DNA from: Blakeslea trispora
Lineage: Eukaryota; Mucoromycota; Mucoromycetes; Mucorales; Choanephoraceae
Direction of reading: 5' to 3'
Assembly: GCA_025331445.1 (NCBI GenBank)
Contig: JAIWNE010000115.1
Location: 1 to 64,000 of the forward strand
DNA length: 64,000 nucleotides
The notes below the pieces were generated by a model. That model had not been told where the DNA came from, did no database searches, and worked only from the letters and a program-made list of their open reading frames with translations. The position numbers and the translations under genes were made by a program. The first letter of the stretch is position 1; every line of letters begins with the position of its first letter. Positions 33,714-44,995 of this stretch are shown piece by piece.

Positions 33714-36700
33714 CTAATCGATATTCAACGCGGAAATAAGCGGAGCGAGATCATCTTCATTGTCTTCGTTAGAGCTGATTTCGCCTCCATCTACAATATC
33801 ATCGCTTTCATTAAGAATTGCTTCTGATATAGAGACTTCATCGGCTGAAGGCTCGGAAGGAGCAACGAGAGAAGGAGAAGCAGAAGGAGAGAGAGGAGAG
33901 GACAAAGAAGAAGGTGTGGATGGGGGCATGCCGAGGAAGGTATGGGTCAACCTCTCCAGCAAAAGTAATTGGCGCTTTCGTCTTTCTAATAGAAGATGCT
34001 CGGGTTGAGCAGACTGGATTCCGAGATTGATGGAGAAAAGTCTTGTCTCAACATTCTGCACAAATCGCATTTCTTCTTCCTATTATAAAGGCTTAATAAA
34101 CCATAAACGATAAAAGGCTTACAAGTATAGAATACGTACTTTCGGCAATTGCAATTCTTCTTCAGCACGACACATCTTGTGCCATATCATGACATCTTGA
34201 GGCAAAGCTAAGGAGCTTTCCTTGGGAAACTTTTTTACAGCCGCCTCAAGACTGTCAATTCTGTGTTGCTCTTGCTGTTGTTGATCTAATTGGACATTGA
34301 CATGTTATCTATATGCTCGATTGTATATAATCGCCATAAACTTACTGCAGTTCTGCAACAAATGCTCGTTGAAAAAAGAAATAATCTTTTTTGCGTTTAA
34401 AGCAATATGCTTGAGAGCCAAGACAAGCTTTGTAGCCTTTTTTGCGCCTACAATGTAACCAGACAATAATGTTTAAAATTGCAAGTGATCGATATATCAA
34501 AAAGAACGTACCAATTTTCCCGTTTCCAGATAATTGTCTTTCTTTGAAAGACAAAGCAAAAACATAGTTCTTAACAAGTATGACAAAGACGTTAGTGACT
34601 TGGGCGTTGATTTGATCGGTGAGATGAGCTATGCACTCATCCTCAAAGCTTTCGACTGGCTTGAAGTAGGATTCTCTTGATACAAAGACTTCAAAACAAG
34701 CAATTTCTTGTCTGAGTCTTTCGATTCGCTTCTTCGTCATGCGATCGGGATTTTGTCTAAAGAGACAGTAAATACAATGATCATATATTTGAAAGACAAA
34801 AACTTACATCTGTTGAAGATAATACATTAGCTTTTTAGCAGCTAAGTATTCCATGAAGGGCTTGCTGTTGATAATGTTCTTTTCAGTTTCTTTGTAAAGA
34901 ATGTTCTTTACAAACTTTTTACTGATCTTCATGGATAACAAATCTTTGGCCTTTTGCCATTCTTCTAAAATTTTTTCGGTGTTAACACCTTCTAATTGTT
35001 TTTTGTATTTTTCAAGATTTTTTTGGTTTTTTTCTTTTTTTGTTTTGATTTGCTTGGCTATGAAGAATTGTTAAATCTGAAATAAAAAGATGTCAGACTG
35101 TACATGTAGTAAACTTACGCAGTTCAAGCATTTTGTTATATGCGAAATGATCCACTGCATCTGTGACCAACAGTTGTCGATTTCTCTTCGACATACTTCT
35201 GGTCATCGACACAAATCCATCTAAATAGGACCAGAAACGCTCACACCCTTCACCGTCGGTATATCCAAAGTTTTGGATATACCTAAGGTTGTAACTGACT
35301 TGACAAGCCATATTATGAGCATAAGCATGGAATGCTGTTAATCCATACCAGGTGCCATTCATCATCAAGTCTGGGAATGTACGCTATCAATTGAATCAAT
35401 TAAGTTATCAACGCATAGGTCAATCTAGACTCATGATTCCTTACTTCCAAATTGCTTTTTACTAAGCAAATGATATCGTACATGATACCATACTTGGTTC
35501 CTTCGCTCTTTTGTTGCTTCAACATATGGCCAACGCAAGCCAAGGCATATTTGTGGCTAATTGATGACGAGGTTAGAATCTAGTTAGAAAACAAATTACT
35601 TGGAACTTACCCTTCCCCACCGTAGATATTGAGCATGCGCTCAGGCACGCCATGTCTAGCACATGACAAAGAAAAAATACCGTTCTCATCGTAACGGCCT
35701 GTCGAATTGTTTCGATTGTTCTCGCCGTTGGCCTTGAAGACACTGTCTTCGACGGGATCAAGGAAACACTATGTAGATATAAGTTGCAATTCAGATCAGA
35801 GCAATGATCTCAACAACTTACATTGTCACTAGTATCTTTCTTTTCTGTGGCAAATTTGTCCACTTCTTCTTTTGTGCCCCAGAGAGCTTCTTCACCAATC
35901 GAAAGGGCAAAAAAGCCTCCTTCAGCAGCTTCATTAAGGCCGGCAATTCTTCTTCTCTTCATCTGGAAGTTGCCGTCCATCGATACAAGCTTTCGGTTGC
36001 CACCCTGTTAAATTTGTCATATGTTAATGATTGCAACAATTATATTCGTGATGCATAAAAAATTACCTCACATCCCAAACAGATGCTCATACTCTCTAGA
36101 CCATAGCTTAAATCTACATGGTCTTGGGCATAGCGAGCAAGTTTTCTGTAGAGAAAGTATGCCGAGTTGAGCACATCATTCGTCATGAGAGCAGTCTAGA
36201 TAAGCAAAGTGAAAGTGGATTGTTAAGTACTGTCTTAAATCATGTTGTACTGACTTACTCTGGAGCTCAAACCAGGCATTCCTTGATAGACGTCATTACA
36301 AATATTTACAAAGCAATGGTTTGAGATATAACCTCTCATCTTGAAGATGTGCAAATAGTCCAACAAGGCAAAATAGATAGCACGGCGAGGTGATTTGGTC
36401 TTGTTGGGCATCATCTGGTTTTCCAAAAGCTGCTTCAACAAGGGATTGCAGCTGCAATGCATAACTTCTACTTCTTGAATTGCTATAAAACAATAACCAC
36501 ATTAGAAATGAAAGGATTCAACCAGCTCATGTTACTTGGTATACCATTCAAGAAATAAAGAGTCATTTTCACAACGCCTCTATGGTTGCAAGAGCAATCG
36601 TATGACTCGAAGTGAACTGACTTCTTCGAGAGGTCAGGCTCACCATGCAAAAGAAAGGAATTCAAATACCAATCTCTCACCTTCTTGGCATGTTCAACCC

Positions 36701-37049
36701 AGCTTTGAGCATGGCTGCTGATTTCAGGGGCAGTAAAATCATCATGATCCATGAATGACCCAGAGTAGTCATTCACGAAATCATTCATTTCGCCAGCAGC
36801 AATTTGCAACATTCTTTGCTGGTGAGCCTTTTCATCTTCGATACGTTGCTGTTGCAACTTTTCTTCTTCGAAGCGCTTTTCTTCTTCTTGTTGTTGATGG
36901 ACCTTGATCATACGCTGTTGTATTTCATCAAGATCATCCTCGTTTTCCTTTTCGTGTTGGCTAACACTTTTTTTACTGATTCTTTGTCTTTTAGGGTTTG
37001 TAATTTTGATTTTGTTGTAACCTTCACGTTTCATTAATCTCTTCATCAT
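33714..37049 (-). CDS. KDZ (Kyakuja-Dileera-Zisupton) family transposase
   Basis: Large multi-exon transposase gene on the minus strand. It starts at MMKRLMKREGYNKIK and goes through a Gln/Glu-rich coiled-coil region (DLDEIQQRMIKVHQQQEEEK). A CxC-type Cys motif follows (HFESYDCSCNHRG), then CSCNPLLKQLLENQ. The core has the KDZ signatures: YGLESMSICLGCE, SMDGNFQMKRRR, ARHGVPERMLNIYG, FHAYAHNMACQVSYN and GYTDGEGCERFWSYLDGFVSMTRSM. The C-terminal part (RLRQEIACFEVFVSRESYF) matches the family too, and the acidic tail ends LISALNID. About ten short introns are inferred; several were checked at their borders but not all. No disabling stop was found. Terminal inverted repeats and target duplication were not identified, so the element's limits are unknown. 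Confidence 0.85.
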
Positions 37050-37177
37050 TGTTTTGTGTTTGGTTTTTTTCGAAAAAGAGTCAAAAAAGTAAAACTATTT
37101 TCGCTTTTTATTTCCATTAATTGAGCTTGTGACTGACTTGTAATTTATGGGAGGAAACTTTATTTAGAAAAATGAAA

Positions 37178-37425
37178 CCTGACAGTTGCCGAAGCGAAGA
37201 CTGAAAATGTGGTACTAGGCTTTCTAGCCACGCTTTATTTTCAATATAATAATAGTAATAATATTTAGACTTCATTCTTTACATCTTTCTAGCAAGCTAG
37301 TGTATCTATCTATATCTTTTTTTTTTCATTTGTCTTTGGGAGGTGTGCCTAATAGCCAATCAATCCATGATTGTTGTTGAGTGGGTCGTATCACATTTGA
37401 AGTCTTCGCTTCGGCAACTGTCAGG
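37178..37425. repeat. 25-bp inverted repeat at the DIRS 3' end
   Basis: CCTGACAGTTGCCGAAGCGA... at 37178-37202 is the perfect reverse complement of 37401-37425. The inner copy lies inside the recombinase C-terminal coding sequence (encoding NLTVAEAK), the outer copy near the element end. Flanking CACATTT blocks extend the symmetry imperfectly. DIRS elements carry terminal and internal complementary regions used for circularisation, which is a reasonable reading of this pair. Confidence 0.7.
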
Positions 37426-39173
37426 TTGCTCGTCGTTCCTAAACCAACCCTTGTTGCCTCCGCTCCGACTTCAAATGTGGTACTGTTCTCCGTATTATCT
37501 TGTAGAATAGATTGAGCGATTGCTGTGCTATTTGTGGTTGCCTTGATCGGTTTGTAGTAGTGTTTCTCGAACACGTTGGATCTTTGGCTCCAATTGCCGT
37601 GTGTTTTGATTGCCTGTATGGAGTGACCATTCTCCACTGCCTTTGTGCTCGCTGCTGCACGAATCGAATGCGCCTTGTAAACAGACGTATCAACACCAGC
37701 TTCTTCCATGTGTTCCTTGATCCAATTGGCAACTGTTGCTGGCTTAATCGAACTAATCTTGTCTTCTTCATCAATATAGGCCAGGAAAAAAGTATGATCC
37801 TGGGGAAGTCTTGATCGAAGAGAAAGTGTTTTCTGATGAAATAGGTGAGCTGTCTATGCATTGTAATTGTACAGTCTTGATGGGTGCCTCCTTCACCTTT
37901 TGAAAGTGCATTGTCAGTCTTGTAGCTCTTCCATCTTCTAAATCAAATAAGACGTGTGATGTTTTGGGGTTGTAGTGATATAAAAGAAAAATAGAGTAAG
38001 ACAAAGAAAGTACTTTGAGAATGTTTGTAGTGTTTTATTTCTTGTTAAGACTGGAAGAAGAGTTTCATAAGTTATCACTACAACTACTATTTATACATGT
38101 CACAGTTATTTATAGCTTGTACTAAATTAGTGTACTTAGTCTATATGGTTACATCACTCTCATCATTTACTTGTCTTTATATGACTTAATTAGATGAATG
38201 AAGTTATGGAGTGATTGAGTCGGATTCTGTATATTGAGAACCTTATTGACTTTACTTCAGATGCTTTATTTAGTAAGGATTTACAGGGATTGATTTCATT
38301 ATGTCTGATGTTATTATCCTTATGACTTATTTGGTTTACATGTTATCTTATTGTCATTGTTGAGACTTAAATGTGCTCAGATCACCACAAGACGTCTTTG
38401 AATTTCAGTTTCCCCAATTCCGAACGTGGTCTAGCTAGAGTTGCTAGTTCTATCACTAGTAGCGTCTTTCGTTGTAATAGGTGTAAGTTTAGATCTTGAA
38501 TGCAATTTTTTCTTGATCAAGGTAGTTAATAGATTGGTGTCCCAAGTCTTTGATTGATGTTCTTTTGGGATTCGAATATCTGTGTTCCGTTTTGTCTTGA
38601 AAAATTGAGCTATGATAGTTTCGTCAGCGAGATCTCCTTTATTCGGGTGTACTATCTTCCACACCGAAGAAATTGATGCTCTCATAGTCTTAAGTTGAGA
38701 ATGTGAATAGTGCTTGTTCTCCAGAAAGTAGTTGAGGGCTGCTATCGGCATGTATTGAGTAGGATCTATTGGGGTGTTTGTTTTTTACACCACTCTACAT
38801 ATTTCTTCCAGCTTCTATCATAATTGTCATTGGTGGAACTTCTATTTGCTTTGGATAAGTATTCAATAGCGTCAATACTTAGGCCCTCCTCCTGTTTCGT
38901 TCTCCTGATAATTTCCATGCGACTAAGGTCCACTGGTTCAGTTGGAACGTGAATGGCTTTGCTAATTTCTTCATTTTCATCAACATTGGCCACCAATGTT
39001 GTGATGTCCAGTGGGGTGTGATCAACACGATTTTCGGTGTCTTGTCTATGTTTATCTTGTGTAGAACATGTGGGATCAGTTTCCATGGTGGGAAGCAGTA
39101 TAGGTCTGATCTCTGCCACGATTGTTGGAATGCATCCGTTGATTGGGCATTCGGATCCGCTCGGAAGCTCCAA
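37326..39173 (-). pseudogene. DIRS tyrosine recombinase, interrupted
   Basis: Site-specific recombinase that would integrate the circular DNA of the DIRS element. The N-terminal SAM-like part begins in the frame ending WKKYVEWCKKQTPQ and continues, one frame off, at PIAALNYFLENKHYSHSQLK; an A6 run at the shift suggests a single-base indel. A second frame change precedes LLVIELATLARPRSELG, which carries the first catalytic Arg region. After a 435-bp LTR insertion (37955-38389) the frame resumes with VLFDLEDGRATRL. The C-terminal catalytic block is present: HSIRAAASTKAVENG (H-x-x-R), then HGNWSQRSNVFEKHYYKP (H/W and the nucleophile Tyr). The tail ends GTPPKDK. Confidence 0.85.
37955..38389 (-). 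mobile_element. Solo LTR in the DIRS recombinase (TSD AGACG)
   Basis: 435-bp insertion starting TGTGATG and ending ATCACCACA, with 5-bp target duplications AGACG at 37950-37954 and 38390-38394. Removing insert and one copy restores the recombinase context around the word encoding KDV. The ends resemble the LTR at 49083-49548 (both end in ATCACCACA), so the two belong to related families. Orientation is inferred as minus from TATAAATA-like sequence followed by AATAAA on that strand. Confidence 0.85.
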
Positions 39174-39385
39174 TAGGTTTGTAGCTGGTGGTTTTCTCTG
39201 GCCGCAAACGCGTCAACTCTCAATTGTCCCCAATTGTTCTGAATCTTCCTTGGGATCACCGCTTCGTACAATGGATTCATTGTCCGTCTGCTCAGCTTGT
39301 CCGCATCTATATTCTTTATACCTGCAATGTGTTGATATTGTACTTGTAGTCGGTGTTTGTTGCAGATTTCTTGAATCTGGACTGC
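38879..39385 (-). pseudogene. DIRS RNase H C-terminal part and downstream conserved region
   Basis: Continuation of the RNase H domain interrupted at 39386-45191 by a MULE, a Tc1 and a short DIRS island (43639-43656). It encodes LAVQIQEICNKHRLQVQYQ, then HIAGIKNIDADKLSR (RNase H end motif) and the conserved DIRS region GQLRVDAFAARENHQLQTYW and SDLYCFPPWKLIPHVL. Joined to 44996-45191 across the insertions, the frame is continuous. Confidence 0.8.
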
Positions 39386-39734
39386 TAGATCTTGGTGAAT
39401 ACTTGGCGCACTCCGGTAGAACACTCCGGTGGCTTAGATATTATAGGTAGTGGCTTATGAGGACGTCCTCATTCTTAGTTATGCTAGTAATAAAATATGT
39501 GTGTAACACTCCACTAGACATTGTTGCATAATTATTATGGATTGAAAATCCGAAGACAAAGTAGCTTGTTTGAATTCGATTGAAAGTGTGTTGTTAATTT
39601 ATATGAATAATTATGAGTTAATAAAATAAAGAACAAAAAAAAAGTAAAAGAGAAAGGGTTTGTCTAATCTAGAAAAAGTACTTCACTATTGCCATTATCT
39701 GTCATGAAAATTAATAAAAGGAACTTGCAGTTAT

Positions 39735-40634
39735 TCAATGTAATCTTACCTGGTTTTTTTCTCTGCTTTGAAAGAACAAATAATGATTCCAGAAGGTGCG
39801 CTTGAAATTAGGAGAAATAGCAAGAGACTCACATGCACTTTCATACAGACTGGGTTGTGGCAATGGCCAAGTTGGTTTGATTGCTCTTTTCATGCTTAGA
39901 GTAATGAAATGATTGTCATTAACTCTTTGCATAAGCAGAGGCATCTCTTTCTTCTTCTTGGTTTCTTGCTTGACAATCAGGGGCACAAAAGTACATGGTG
40001 GCGTGTTCATGTACTTTTTCTCTGCATAGGTAGCCACTAACCTTTGGAATGTGTCAGCGGCTAACTGTGCACATCCTGGTAAGGTAAACCAGTAGTCTTG
40101 GCCTGCATAAGTAAGCGATTTGTCGACCTTTTGGCAACCAACTGTGGCTTGCAAACCAAAACAAACGATCAACTTCAGCTCTTGGTAATCTATGAACCCC
40201 TTCAGGTGCTTCTTGTAAAAGCCTGTGCTTTCATCTTTGCCCTCATCCATCGTCAAGAGAAAGTCTCTCATCATCATCTTCACCTCCCAAAACTTCTCTT
40301 CATCGCCGTACAACTGCACTGCTAAAGCTCTAAAGCCACAGAATCCGTCAGCACGTACATTGATAGCAGCAGTGTACCAATTCTTTTCTATAGATGGATG
40401 TATCTGCTCGATAAGAGACAGATACTCCATTTCTTCTTCTTTCAACAACTCATCATCACTCTGGCTTTTTTCGACTTCTTTTCTTTCTAATTTTACTGAA
40501 GATACAAGTTTTAGATGCGAGTTAATAGAAGCCAGAGTATTAGTGAGTAACATACCTTTTATCTTTTCATTGTCGCTTGTCTTCTGTTTTTTATCCTTTT
40601 CTGCCTTTTCTGCCTTTTCTGCCTTCTCATCCAT
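39735..40634 (-). CDS. OTU-like cysteine protease domain of the MULE
   Basis: Predicted deubiquitinase-type domain at the C-terminal end of the MULE protein. The catalytic Cys box is INVRADGFCGFRALAVQLYG (Asp-Gly-x-Cys), and the matching His box is RVNDNHFITL near the C-terminus, the spacing expected of OTU domains. The intervening sequence has MMRDFLL and the YYxP-like region seen in transposon-borne OTUs. A 60-nt intron-like segment (GTATGT...CAG, about 40500-40560) lies before the domain. The coding frame upstream (40559-41023) meets this frame with a one-base shift near 40625, so either a splice junction or a small frameshift joins OTU to the transposase. Stop at 39735. Whether the OTU is a separate polypeptide is undecided. 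Confidence 0.8.
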   Translation of the reverse strand: MDEKAEKAEKAEKDKKQKTSDNEKIKGMLLTNTLASINSHLKLVSSVKLERKEVEKSQSDDELLKEEEMEYLSLIEQIHPSIEKNWYTAAINVRADGFCGFRALAVQLYGDEEKFWEVKMMMRDFLLTMDEGKDESTGFYKKHLKGFIDYQELKLIVCFGLQATVGCQKVDKSLTYAGQDYWFTLPGCAQLAADTFQRLVATYAEKKYMNTPPCTFVPLIVKQETKKKKEMPLLMQRVNDNHFITLSMKRAIKPTWPLPQPSLYESACESLAISPNFKRTFWNHYLFFQSREKNQVRLH

Positions 40635-43437
40635 CTTCTCTTCTTTCCTCTTTCTTTATCAGCCTCCTTCAATTTTTCTTTGGTAATCTCAATACCAATT
40701 TTGTTTCTCTTTGAAAGTTTTGGCCTTCCTTTGTGAACACTAGCCAGAGTAGGTGCTTTCACACTACTGATATCGTTTGGAGCTAATCTTTCAATAAGCT
40801 CCTCCATACTATCAAGAATGTCTTGTTTGTCTTGGTATGTCTTGCTATTCAAGAAAACTTCGTCTAATTGGTTTCGCAAGTGTTCGTACTCAATAGAAAA
40901 TTCTTTTTGAACTACATCTTGATATTTTGTTGAGACAATCCCTTCAGTAATTGCTCTAGTTTCAGGATGACCAACTTTTTGAACTAAAAAAATTGTTAGT
41001 CCATAGTCGCGATTCATAAACATTTATTTATCATTATTATCGTACCGTCTTCGTTCATGAAAAAGATGTGCCATCTAGGATGAACCAAGTCAAGCTTGAC
41101 TTGTCCGTGTTCTTCGACACATTTGACCAGCTCGTGTCGGCAAGGCAATTTCCATACCTTGACAAAGCAAGAGCAGACAGGACTCAATATGCCTTCTTGC
41201 TTCTCTTTTAGTCCTTTGACTAATTGATTCTTTACTTTGATTAATGCGAATTTAGTGATAGCTCTGTATATAGGCTTGAGCATATCACTAACTTCACTAG
41301 TAAGAAGAGAGACAGGGATAGACATACTTTCTCTCTCCATTTGAGACTTCAGGTAGTCCTCCTTCAGACTTGAAATTAGCAATTGTTGAAAATTATAAAC
41401 ATGTAGTAAAATTTACCCTTATCTTGTACCATTCATCAATTTTGTCAGTCACTGGACCCAGCTTGCCTTTTGACGAGCCAATATAGCCTTTCATTGCTGA
41501 ATGGGTTCCCTCTACTCTGTTTGTAGACCTGTTGTTCATATGAGGATGCTTGTTTGCATAATAGCTTCCCCATTGAACTTCTACTTTCATCATCCTTCAT
41601 GTAAAATAGAAACAAATTATTGAGATTATTTCTGAATTGAATATGAACAGCACAACTTACAAATCGAAGTATTCTAGGCATGTGTTTTTGTTGATCAAAA
41701 GCCCCTCCTGGTTCAAAAAATTCACGTATGCTTTTTTGGCTTCTTCATAGCCTTCTTTCGTGGTACAACCACGAGCAATTGCAAAAAGCAAGTTTCTGTG
41801 CTCTGCCTCATAATTGTCACGAATATCCACTAAGCAATGACAAGATATTCAGATTTTGGTTTAGATTTCATTAAAGTATCAATTGATTATTTCGCTTACC
41901 AGTAAAATTGGGGTTAATTTCCTTCAAAAACTTATCTCTGAAATGTCGTTCTATATGAATGTAGCAGAGCAATTGAGAAGACTCAGGAAATACATCACTT
42001 AAAGCCCCTTTTAAAGCAGCGTCATTGTCAGTTACAAAGACACTAGGCAAGTCGAACTGCTCAGCTGCTGGTCCAGATGGCCAAACAATTTCTCTCAATT
42101 GTTCTAAAGCCCACTTGTAGTTGGACTTCGTCTCTCTTTCCATCCAAGCGGCAGCCACAGGAATAGTTGCCAATTGCTGTGGTCTTTCTCTACTAGCAAC
42201 CGTTCCAGCAATGACAAAATTGACAAGAGCATACAAATGACAGTTGCTCTTGTAAGTGGCATCTACAACGACAGACTCGGGAAGCTTGCGCAATTCTTTA
42301 ATTGCACTGTCTCTAATAAAGAAAACAGCCGTGATTCTGTTTTCTGAATTGGTAGTGTAACGAACATTGTATTGTTTGCGTTGCAAATCAGTAACAAACG
42401 AAGTCATATCAGAACCAGAGCGGAATTGCTGTTGCATGTTTTCCAAATCCTTCTTTTTCATATAGTTGATGTTTTTGACTTGAAGCATCTTTTTTTAAGT
42501 GTCACATTAGTCAAGCTATTTTTCATTCTAGTAATAGTTCCCAAGAATATACCTCTTGAACAACAGAAGGTTTGTTTTTTTGCAATAGCAAAATTGCCTC
42601 TTCAAAAATATCAGCATCAAGCTTTCGATGCAAGTGATAGGTGAGAGGATCGTTCACAATACGATGATTATGACTGCCATCAACACTTCTCACAGTGACA
42701 ACTTTTCTAACAGGGCATAGTCTAGCCTCAATAACACAAGGACAATTGAACTTGAGGCTTTCTTTCTTGTATTCTTTGGACTTTGAATTTTTGTTACTGT
42801 TGACAAGATCAACATCAGTAACTTTCTTGGAGCGTCTGTAGTCCTTTCCATGTCTACAAATCATTCTAATTCTTTGCTCTTTTTGACTTGATTTGTCAGT
42901 TGTGATTGGGCAATTATATTTTTTGCCGAATTCTTGAGCACGGATACGTAATTCATCAATATCCGAAAATTCTGTGCCGACAGAAAACAATTTCTCCATT
43001 TCTTCTTTCATCAATGCATAGACCTGCAAGTCCTTATCCGTGCAATGAAGGAAACTTTCCTTACTGGTCTTTCCTTCATACTCTTCCTCATCGGTTGAAT
43101 AATCTTCCAAGTTGCTTTCATACTCGACACGTTTACTGACAAGTAGCTCTAATATTTATTTTTTATTTTAAACACAACAGGCAACTTCATATTCCAGAGA
43201 ATCTAACATAAAGTGCTATTACACACCTTCAGACTGAATTTCAGATATATCTTCAACATCGACTTCAGAATCAGAAGTGTCAATAGTGATGACTTCTTCT
43301 TGAATCTCGAGATGACAACTCGTCTCAACTTTGACTTGCTCGTTATCAAAAGGTTTGATGTCGATACCAGCACTACAGATAGATATTTCATCGTCCGAGG
43401 CTTCAATATCAATATAAAGCAAACTGTCTTGATTCAT
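40635..43437 (-). CDS. MULE transposase (FAR1-like, DDE, SWIM finger)
   Basis: Mutator-type transposase in several exons from ATG 43437. Exon 1 (43437-43228) is acidic; exon 2 starts at 43148. The N-terminal FAR1/WRKY-GCM1-like zinc region includes RIRMICRHGKDYRRS, FNCPCVIEARLCP and SVDGSHNHRIV. The catalytic core follows: ESVVVDATYKSNCHLYAL (first Asp), SVFVTDNDAALKGAL (second Asp), CYIHIERHFRDKF and NRSTNRVEGTHSAMKGY (Glu). A SWIM zinc finger (CSCFVKVWKLPCRHELVKC) comes next, then PRWHIFF. The remaining part is basic and leads to the OTU domain. Short GT-AG introns separate the blocks at about 42500, 41850, 41600, 41400 and 41020. No in-frame stop seen in the core. The protein should bind the 115-bp TIRs. 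Confidence 0.85.
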
Positions 43438-43658
43438 TTATAAAATTATTAAATAAGTGTTGACAAAGGGCTTTCCAGGGCCCATTGCTTCATTGACTTG
43501 ATCTTTTCAGGTACATGTTACACACATATTTTATTACTAGCATAACTAAGAATGAGGACGTCCTCATAAGCCACTACCTATAATATCTAAGCCACCGGAG
43601 TGTTCTACCGGAGTGCGCCAAGTATTCACCTAGATCTTGTAGTATGGTGGAGCTTGTA

Positions 43659-44993
43659 CAGTCAGAACGAAAAAAAAGGTTAATTTTTTTGAATTCCGAC
43701 AAGGTCATCATGAGGGATGAGGACCATTTTACTTGTTGTTCAGTCAATACTTCTTAGTTAATCGAGCTTTCTTTTTTCGGATCATACACTTTTAAATGTC
43801 TAATTAATAAAATTATAAAAGAATTGGGGCAAAAGATATGTTTTATTTTTGGATTGCTTGCCTAGGAGTCAATTGAGCCTCCTTTGGCAGCAATCACTTT
43901 TTTCATGCGTGATGGCATGCTTGAAACAGTTTTGTCGAGGTATTCGACAGTGATACTGTTCCAAGCATCCACCAGCATCTCCTCATTGGTTTTTTGGCCC
44001 TTAAGTCTGGACCAGTCTTGATGGAAGCGTCGCTTCATTTCACTCCAGACGTTCTCAATGGGGTTGAGATCAGGCGATTGAGCAGGCCACTCTATTTTCT
44101 CAACCCCATTGAGATCCCTCCACTCCTTGGCAGCTTTGGCTGTGTGGATGCTGGCGTTATCTTCCATCAAGACCGATCCGGGATTGCTCTGGAGAAAGCC
44201 CAGAAGAACAGGCTTGTAGACAAGGTCTACAAAGTCCTGGCTTGTTCTTCTGTCCTTTGGCAGGAACACCAACTCGGACTTGTTGCGACCACATATGGCC
44301 CCCCAAACCATAAAGCTGGTTCGGCCACTCTTGAAAGAAGGCTTCAGGCAGTCCTTGTCGTATTTTTCCTGTGGCAATCTCCAGACTTTTTTTTGCAAGA
44401 TGTCCTTGCCGATTTCCACGCTGGATTCATCTGTCCAGACGACTTGCTTCCATTGCTCTATTGTCCAGTTTCGGTGAGCTTTGGCAAATTGAAGCCTCTT
44501 CTCCATATGGGCTTCCTTTAGAAAAGGCTTCTTTGCCGCAACTCTCTTGTTGTAACCCAGACCATGCAACTCCTTTGCGATGGTTTGGGTGTGCACCTTT
44601 ACTGGCAGCTCTTGCTGCAAAGAAGCAAGCGTGACAGATCTGTCCTTTTGGATGGCTCTCTTCAGAACTCTCTTGCTACGTTCGTCAAGAGATTTGGGTC
44701 TTCCAGAGCCCGCAGCTCTTTCAACGGTACCTCTGGCTTGAAATCTCTTGATGGTCCTGTTAACAGTGACTGGGTTAATTCCAAGTTCTTGGGCAATTTC
44801 GATCTGTGGTTGGTTTCTTTGCCAACGATCAACGATGATAGCTTTGAGTTCAGTGGATAATTGAGACATATTGTGAGTTTCAAGGAATTTTATTAAGAAA
44901 GAGAGGTAGAATGATAGGAATGTAAGACGTGTCATACATTTACCCTTCTTTTACGGAGTCTAAAAAAATTAACCTTTTTTTTCGTTCTGACTG
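43659..44993 (-). mobile_element. Tc1-like transposon, TA target duplication
   Basis: 1335-bp element in the DIRS RNase H, 28 bp from the MULE. It is flanked by TA at 43657-43658 and 44994-44995. Terminal inverted repeats of about 33 bp begin CAGTCAGAACGAAAAAAAAG and match by eye without a mismatch. It contains one intact transposase gene. A potentially autonomous copy. Confidence 0.94.
43862..44935 (-). CDS. Tc1/mariner transposase (DD34E), apparently intact
   Basis: Cut-and-paste transposase of 357 residues from ATG 44935; an alternative ATG at 44869 (MSQLSTELKAII) removes a hydrophobic 22-residue head and is probably the true start. The N-terminal bipartite helix-turn-helix domain is clear: QPQIEIAQELGINPVTVNRT, then the GRP-type linker GSGRPKSLDERSKR and second HTH. 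Catalytic motifs: VVWTDESSVEIG (D), SVLMEDNASIHTAK (D) and SPDLNPIENVWSEMKRR (E), with 34 residues between the last two acids, i.e. DD34E as in Tc1. Uninterrupted and with paired TIRs. Confidence 0.95.
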   Translation of the reverse strand: MTRLTFLSFYLSFLIKFLETHNMSQLSTELKAIIVDRWQRNQPQIEIAQELGINPVTVNRTIKRFQARGTVERAAGSGRPKSLDERSKRVLKRAIQKDRSVTLASLQQELPVKVHTQTIAKELHGLGYNKRVAAKKPFLKEAHMEKRLQFAKAHRNWTIEQWKQVVWTDESSVEIGKDILQKKVWRLPQEKYDKDCLKPSFKSGRTSFMVWGAICGRNKSELVFLPKDRRTSQDFVDLVYKPVLLGFLQSNPGSVLMEDNASIHTAKAAKEWRDLNGVEKIEWPAQSPDLNPIENVWSEMKRRFHQDWSRLKGQKTNEEMLVDAWNSITVEYLDKTVSSMPSRMKKVIAAKGGSIDS

Positions 44994-44995
44994 TA

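Larger units (their letters stand above)
39394..43630 (-). mobile_element. MULE DNA transposon with OTU protease, 115-bp TIRs
   Basis: 4237-bp Mutator-like element in the DIRS RNase H. Terminal inverted repeats, 39394-39508 and 43516-43630, are identical over 115 bp by eye, beginning GGTGAATACTTGGCGCACTC. The 8-bp target duplication TAGATCTT lies at 39386-39393 and 43631-43638. Inside is a multi-exon transposase gene joined to an OTU-like cysteine protease domain on the minus strand. Perfect TIRs and a matching target duplication indicate a recent insertion. Confidence 0.92.
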
